Origin: an uncultured Oscillospiraceae bacterium
GTDB taxonomy: Bacteria > Bacillota > Clostridia > UBA1381
DNA length: 9,405 nt
Reading direction: 5' to 3'
Assembly (NCBI GenBank): GCA_945876665.1
Contig: CAMCPC010000031.1
Location: 1 to 9,405, forward strand
Under the pieces are notes generated by a model. The model searched no databases. It was not told where the DNA came from and saw only the letters and a list, made by a program, of their open reading frames with translations. A program made the translations under genes and the position numbers. This document shows positions 5,833 through 9,405 of this stretch, one piece after another (within the stretch, counting starts at the first letter, position 1; each line of letters opens with the position of its first letter).

Positions 5833-7017
5833 ATGAAGAAATTCTTTATCATTGTATTGTGTATCGCTGTTGCGGTAATGGCAGGCTATGGTATGAAATA
5901 TGCCCTTACGCCTGTTAATTCGCAGAAATTGGAATATATAACGCAGGAAAATTCAATAAATACGAACGGATTTATTATACGTGACGAGTGGGTTATGTAT
6001 TCAAGAAGCGCGGGGACCGTGTATCACTCGGTTTCCGAGGGTGAGCGCGTGGCAAAGGACAGCATAATAGGCTCTTTGTTTTACGGTGACGTGCCGGAGG
6101 ACAGCATAAAGGAGCTTGCTGTGGTGGACAATAAGATAAAAAATGCCGAAGCGGATAAAAGCGAGCAGTCGATGTCTGCACTGGATGAGGCTACGATTGA
6201 AAATAATATTTACAGACGTGAGAATGACATAATTGACGCGGCGGCGGATAATGATATATTATCCATATCAAAATACAAACGGGACATCAACAGCTTAAGG
6301 CAGAATAATGAGCTTTCCGCTGATGAGGGCGTTAATGAGCTGCTGAGTCAGAAGGAGCAGATTTTAAACAGCATCGGAGTTATAAAGGAAGACATAACGG
6401 CACAGATTTCCGGCGTATTCACCACGTATGTGGACGGTTATGAAACTATGCTTGTTCCGGCTGATATTGAGGGGTACGATGTTTCATATTTCGAATCTCT
6501 TTCACAGTCGCCGCATATACGCAAAATCAGCACCAAGGCAGAACCGGGCGGCGAGGTGTGTAAAATAGTTAACAATCATATGTGGTACGTTATGATGAAC
6601 ATACCTGCCGATGTGATGAAAGAACATGAAAAAGGCGACAGCGTAAAGCTGCGCTTCAATAATATGGCTGACTCCGTTGTAAAGGGCACTATAAGCAACA
6701 TAAGCGAGGAACAAAACGGCAGAGTTGTTGTGACCGTAAAATGTTCTACTTATCTTGAAAATGCCTTTTCGTACAGGCTTGTGGACGTTGATCTGATATT
6801 TGAAAGCTATGACGGCTATAAGATTCCCGTCCATGCGATACGTACTGATGAGGATGGAAAACAGAAGGTTATCGGAATAAACGGCGGCAAGCAGTATGAC
6901 TGTTACTGTGATGTTCTGTTCACCAATACAGACGGCGGATACGCAATAGTGGACTCAACAGAGAATGCCGAAAATAAGCTGTCCCAGATGGACAGAATAC
7001 TTGTGGGTGAGAGGTAG
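5833..7017 (+). CDS. HlyD-like membrane-fusion-type envelope protein, orphan
   Basis: This 394-residue protein has an N-terminal membrane anchor (residues 4-20) and an extracytoplasmic region. The first half of a biotinyl/lipoyl-like barrel is at about 58-83 (SAGTVYHSVSEGERV). A charged helical, probably coiled-coil hairpin follows at about 90-190, and the second half-barrel restarts at ISGVFTTYVDGYE (192-204). A beta-rich stretch (about 250-375) follows and includes GDSVKLRFNN (268-277), typical of the beta-barrel of HlyD adaptors. Adaptors usually serve an ABC or other exporter, yet no transporter gene is adjacent. Instead, the yggS-sepF-ylmH-divIVA genes follow on the same strand. My recollection is that this arrangement is common in Clostridia, which hints at a role in the division envelope rather than export. 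The ATG is supported by AAGGGGA ten bases upstream. The exact function is not known to me. Confidence 0.75.
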   Translation: MKKFFIIVLCIAVAVMAGYGMKYALTPVNSQKLEYITQENSINTNGFIIRDEWVMYSRSAGTVYHSVSEGERVAKDSIIGSLFYGDVPEDSIKELAVVDNKIKNAEADKSEQSMSALDEATIENNIYRRENDIIDAAADNDILSISKYKRDINSLRQNNELSADEGVNELLSQKEQILNSIGVIKEDITAQISGVFTTYVDGYETMLVPADIEGYDVSYFESLSQSPHIRKISTKAEPGGEVCKIVNNHMWYVMMNIPADVMKEHEKGDSVKLRFNNMADSVVKGTISNISEEQNGRVVVTVKCSTYLENAFSYRLVDVDLIFESYDGYKIPVHAIRTDEDGKQKVIGINGGKQYDCYCDVLFTNTDGGYAIVDSTENAENKLSQMDRILVGER

Positions 7018-7018
7018 A

Positions 7019-7032
7019 ATTCGCTTGCGAAT
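7019..7032. repeat. Short perfect inverted repeat between the HlyD-like gene and yggS
   Basis: ATTCGC (7019-7024) is the inverse complement of GCGAAT (7027-7032). As RNA it would be five pairs closed by G-C around a CUUG tetraloop, a small but stable hairpin right after the stop codon. No T run follows, so it is not a terminator. It could be a processing or stability element. Confidence 0.45.
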
Positions 7033-7087
7033 GCGGACGGTCTATCTTTGACGTGGACGATTACACGAATAAAAGGGAGTGTATGAT

Positions 7088-7783
7088 GTGAGTATAAAGG
7101 AAAACTTAGAGGAAGTTGAAAGGAGAATAACGGCTGCGGCGGAGAGGAGCGGCAGACGGCGCGAGGATATAACGCTTGTGGCAGTTACAAAAACACATGG
7201 AGCCGAAATGATGAATGAGGCAATTAAGCTTGGAGTCACTGATATAGGTGAGAACAAGCCGCAGGAGGTAAGGGACAAATTTGACCATGTTCTGCCGGCA
7301 AAATGGCATCTTATAGGTCATTTGCAGACCAATAAGGTAAAGTATGTTATTGACAAGGTGTGTCTTATTCATTCTGTTGACTCAATAAAGCTTATGGATG
7401 AAATTGAACGTCAGGCGGAAAAACACAATCTCGATATGGATATTCTTATTCAGGTAAACATATCGGGAGAGGAAACAAAATCCGGTATTAAAAAGGAAGA
7501 ACTGGAAGAATTACTTGTGCATGCAGGAGAATTACACCATGTAAAAGTAAAGGGATTGATGACAATTGCTCCGAAAACTGACAATTCTGTTACAAATATA
7601 TTACATTTTGACAACATGCGACAACTTTTTATTGACATAAAGCAAAAAAAATACGATAATGTTAATATGTCATACTTATCTATGGGTATGAGTGGGGATT
7701 TTGAAACTGCCATAGAGTGCGGAGCAAATATGGTCCGCGTGGGCAGTGCCATTTTCGGCGCAAGAGATTATTCTCAAAAATAA
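7088..7783 (+). CDS. yggS: YggS-family pyridoxal-phosphate homeostasis protein
   Basis: YggS proteins (YlmE in Bacillus, PLPHP in humans) bind PLP in a TIM barrel and keep free B6 vitamers and amino-acid pools in balance; no catalytic reaction is firmly assigned. The best start is the GTG at 7088, eight bases after GGGAG (7075-7079), giving 231 residues that begin MSIKENL as usual; the GTG at 7079 overlaps that ribosome-binding site. The PLP lysine is Lys35 in LVAVTKTHG. Other signatures are IGENKPQE (53-60), HLIGHLQTNK (74-83), HSVDS (95-99), VKGLMTIAP (154-162), LSMGMSGDFETAI (197-209) and VRVGSAIFG (216-224). The gene is placed directly before sepF, as in many Gram-positives. The middle of the gene is clearly more A/T-rich than the 5' third. 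Confidence 0.94.
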   Translation: MSIKENLEEVERRITAAAERSGRRREDITLVAVTKTHGAEMMNEAIKLGVTDIGENKPQEVRDKFDHVLPAKWHLIGHLQTNKVKYVIDKVCLIHSVDSIKLMDEIERQAEKHNLDMDILIQVNISGEETKSGIKKEELEELLVHAGELHHVKVKGLMTIAPKTDNSVTNILHFDNMRQLFIDIKQKKYDNVNMSYLSMGMSGDFETAIECGANMVRVGSAIFGARDYSQK

Positions 7784-7803
7784 TTTAGAAAGGGAACGGA
7801 AAA

Positions 7804-8259
7804 ATGGGTTTTATTAATGCGGTAAAGAATTTCATAGGCATTGAAACAGAAGATGAATACTATGATGATGAATACTATGATGAGGAGGACGAAATTGAGG
7901 AAGAACCTCAGCAAAAGAGAACGGCATCTTCCTTTGCAAGAAAAAGCTCCTCAAAGGTTGTTCCTATAAATCCGGGCGCATCTTCAAGAATAAGAATTAT
8001 GAAGCCTTCTGATTTTGATGATTCTACAGGCATAGCTGACGAAATAAAGGGCGGCAGACTTGTAATATTCGATGTGGGCAATCTTGACGCGTCAGACGCA
8101 AGACGTGTTGTTGACTTTGTTTCGGGTGCGGCTTACGGAGTGAACGGAAATGTAAGACGTGTTTCCGGAGGTATTTTTGTTGCGGCTCCGAGAAATATCG
8201 ACATAACAGGCGATAATCTTAAGGAACACACAAGAAATACTTTCGATTGGAATGTATAA
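7804..8259 (+). CDS. sepF: Cell division protein SepF
   Basis: SepF tethers FtsZ to the membrane and shapes the Z ring and septum in Gram-positive bacteria. The 151-residue protein shows the expected parts. There is an N-terminal amphipathic helix (MGFINAVKNFIGI, 1-13) for membrane binding, a very acidic linker with a doubled DEYYD motif (about 17-35), a Ser/Lys-rich stretch (40-51), and the globular dimer and FtsZ-binding domain (about 63-136). That domain has IRIMKPSDF (63-71), GRLVIFDVGNL (84-94) and RRVSGGIFVAAP (118-129). It ends shortly after the domain (FDWNV). The ATG has AAAGGGA at 7789-7795. It lies 20 bases after yggS in the conserved order yggS-sepF; the membrane gene ylmG (yggT), often next, is absent here. 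Confidence 0.96.
   Translation: MGFINAVKNFIGIETEDEYYDDEYYDEEDEIEEEPQQKRTASSFARKSSSKVVPINPGASSRIRIMKPSDFDDSTGIADEIKGGRLVIFDVGNLDASDARRVVDFVSGAAYGVNGNVRRVSGGIFVAAPRNIDITGDNLKEHTRNTFDWNV
7852..7881 (+). repeat. Perfect 15-bp tandem duplication in the SepF linker
   Basis: GATGAATACTATGAT occurs twice head to tail (7852-7866 and 7867-7881), encoding the repeated acidic-aromatic block DEYYD. The copies are identical and in frame (five codons each), consistent with recent slippage that changes linker length without breaking the gene. Confidence 0.9.
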
Positions 8260-8271
8260 TTGAACGGATAC

Positions 8272-8298
8272 GGGCGGTAAGGATATTACCGCCCTTTT
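8272..8298 (+). terminator. Terminator or attenuator between sepF and ylmH
   Basis: GGGCGGTAA (8272-8280) pairs perfectly with TTACCGCCC (8286-8294) around a 5-base loop, followed by T4 (8295-8298). It starts 12 bases after the sepF stop and ends 15 bases before the ylmH ATG. There is no room for a new promoter between it and ylmH, so it probably terminates only part of the transcripts and lowers ylmH-divIVA expression relative to sepF. Confidence 0.75.
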
Positions 8299-8313
8299 GT
8301 GTATGAGGTGGAT

Positions 8314-9066
8314 ATGAATACGGACGCAAAGCTTATAAAGGCGAAAATAGGCGATTTGTTTGATTTGTGTGATAAACATTGCGAAGCAAAGTTTTCGTCT
8401 TTTCTGGACGGCGGCGAAATTGCGCTGGTTGAGGATGAATTCCGTATTCCGTATGGATATAACACAATGCTTTTTGGCGGATACGAGGACGCAGAGAGAA
8501 AGATATTCGGCGTTTTCCCCGAATGGCAGGACGCAGAGAAAGAAGCTTTTCCGCTTTGCGTAATCCGCTTTGATGTGCCGAAATTCCGGCATCTTACGCA
8601 CAGGGATTATCTCGGAACGCTTATGTCGCTTGGCATTGACAGGAGCAAAACGGGAGATATTCTGACGGACGAGGACGGCGCGTATGTGTTTGTTGAGAGC
8701 GACATTGCCGAATACGTGCAGCGCAATGTGAATAAGATTGCAAATATCGGCGTTAAGGGGCATATAGTTGATATGAAGAACTTTGCCGCGCCGAAGCCGG
8801 AAACGGTAGAGAAAATGTGCATCTGCGCGTCGCTGCGGCTTGATGCGGTGATTGCGGCGGCACTTAATATTTCACGCTCCAATGCGGAAAATCTTATAAG
8901 AGAAGGATATGTGAAGGTTAATCACAGAGAGGTGTCTGACCGTTCAAAGCAGACAGAAACGGGTGACCTTTTTTCGGTAAGGAATTACGGACGATTTATT
9001 TTAAAGGATACGGGCAATAATACCAGAAAAGGCAGACTTCATATAACCGTGGAAAAATTTGTGTAG
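8314..9066 (+). CDS. ylmH: YlmH-family S4-domain RNA-binding protein
   Basis: This is a 250-residue protein of the YlmH family from Gram-positive division clusters. The N-terminal part (about 1-160) carries the family pattern GGYEDAERKIFGVFP (55-69), HRDYLGTLMSLGIDRSKTGD (96-115) and AYVFV (123-127). An S4 RNA-binding domain follows at about 171-230, with LRLDAVIAAALNISRSNA (174-191), IREGYVKVN (195-203) and the closing GDLFSVRNYGRF (217-228). S4 domains bind structured RNA. My recollection is that Bacillus YlmH binds the large ribosomal subunit and can act in ribosome-associated quality control, so a ribosomal rather than strictly division role is likely. I chose the ATG at 8314, preceded closely by GAGGTG (8305-8310). 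The in-frame GTG at 8299 directly follows the terminator T run and has no ribosome-binding site. The divIVA gene starts 13 bases after its stop. Confidence 0.92.
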   Translation: MNTDAKLIKAKIGDLFDLCDKHCEAKFSSFLDGGEIALVEDEFRIPYGYNTMLFGGYEDAERKIFGVFPEWQDAEKEAFPLCVIRFDVPKFRHLTHRDYLGTLMSLGIDRSKTGDILTDEDGAYVFVESDIAEYVQRNVNKIANIGVKGHIVDMKNFAAPKPETVEKMCICASLRLDAVIAAALNISRSNAENLIREGYVKVNHREVSDRSKQTETGDLFSVRNYGRFILKDTGNNTRKGRLHITVEKFV

Positions 9067-9079
9067 GGAGGGAAGCATT

Positions 9080-9405
9080 TTGCTAAGACCTATTGATATT
9101 CAGAATAAGGAATTTGAAAAAAAAATTAAAGGCTACAGCTGTGACGAGGTTGACGATTTTCTTGATATTGTGATACAGGATTATGAGCTTTTATGTAAGG
9201 AAAATCAGACGCTCAAGGACAAAATTGGACTGCTTACCGAAACAGTGGAGCGCTATAAGCAGATGGAAAGCACCATGCAGAAATCCATAGATATGGCGCG
9301 TCAGGCGGCGGATGACGCCCGCAAGAATGCCGAAACGGAGGCAAATGCCATAATCAGCAAGGCAAAGCTGGACGCGTCCTATCTTGCGCGTCAGATTGAC
9401 GATGA
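9080..9405 (+). CDS. divIVA: Cell division/polarity protein DivIVA, N-terminal part (3' end outside window)
   Basis: 108 codons are visible before the window ends. The protein opens MLRPIDIQNKEFEKKIKGYS, the DivIVA lipid-binding signature, followed by CDEVDDFLD (20-28). A long coiled coil then runs to the edge (heptad-like Leu/Ile with many Glu/Lys). DivIVA forms oligomers at curved membrane such as the septum and poles and recruits division or morphogenesis factors. The membrane-inserting Phe17-Arg18 pair of Bacillus corresponds here to Ile16-Lys17, keeping one hydrophobic and one basic residue. The start is a TTG at 9080, supported by GGGAGG (9066-9071) eight bases upstream; no ATG fits. 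Bases 9117-9125 are a run of nine A. It follows ylmH as in many Firmicutes. Confidence 0.93.
   Translation, partial: MLRPIDIQNKEFEKKIKGYSCDEVDDFLDIVIQDYELLCKENQTLKDKIGLLTETVERYKQMESTMQKSIDMARQAADDARKNAETEANAIISKAKLDASYLARQIDD

Noticed and set aside
8092..8763. 223-codon minus-strand open frame across sepF and ylmH
   Set aside because: It is antisense to two conserved genes and runs through the plus-strand terminator hairpin; no family features were seen.
9117..9125. A9 run near the start of divIVA as a possible phase-variation tract
   Set aside because: Lys-rich coding in an A/T-rich gene explains it, and similar A7-A8 runs occur in several genes here; a single sequence cannot show length variation.

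Overview
The window looks like a chromosomal segment of a low-to-mid GC, Gram-positive member of the Clostridia (Firmicutes). The support is a C-terminal triple S-layer-homology anchor, the mbl/mreB-fabZ and trmN6-rsmI pairings, the yggS-sepF-ylmH-divIVA division cluster, strong AGGAGG-type ribosome-binding sites, and sigma-A-like promoters with 17-base spacers. I cannot place it below that level. All recognisable genes are on the + strand, and I see no tRNA, rRNA, CRISPR array or phage genes.

Layout. (1) 1-671: 3' end of a cell-surface protein with three SLH domains, closed by an intrinsic terminator. (2) 723-4280: a strong promoter drives an MreB/Mbl-type actin homologue. It is followed by a 101-bp inverted-repeat element flanked by 5-bp direct repeats, then by fabZ, the tRNA methyltransferase trmN6, the 16S rRNA methyltransferase rsmI and a small membrane-anchored unknown, with very tight spacing from fabZ onward. 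(3) 4286-4557: a 62-residue membrane microprotein with a Cys/His/Asp-rich tail. Its ribosome-binding site lies inside a 17-bp stem-loop, and a strong terminator ends it. (4) 4620-5732: a patatin-like lipid acyl hydrolase. (5) 5748-9405: tandem promoter candidates lead into a HlyD-like envelope protein, yggS (PLP homeostasis), sepF (FtsZ membrane anchor), ylmH (S4 RNA-binding) and divIVA, which the window edge cuts. A clean terminator hairpin lies between sepF and ylmH.

Common theme: cell envelope and division (wall anchoring, MreB scaffold, fatty-acid dehydratase, lipid hydrolase, SepF, DivIVA), with RNA-modification and translation genes interleaved as is usual in Firmicutes.

Most of the window is well-known housekeeping content. 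The parts most worth a second look are the MITE-like element that appears to have landed on the mreB stop codon, the microprotein with the sequestered ribosome-binding site, the terminator inside the sepF-ylmH pair, and the orphan HlyD-like gene tied to the division cluster.
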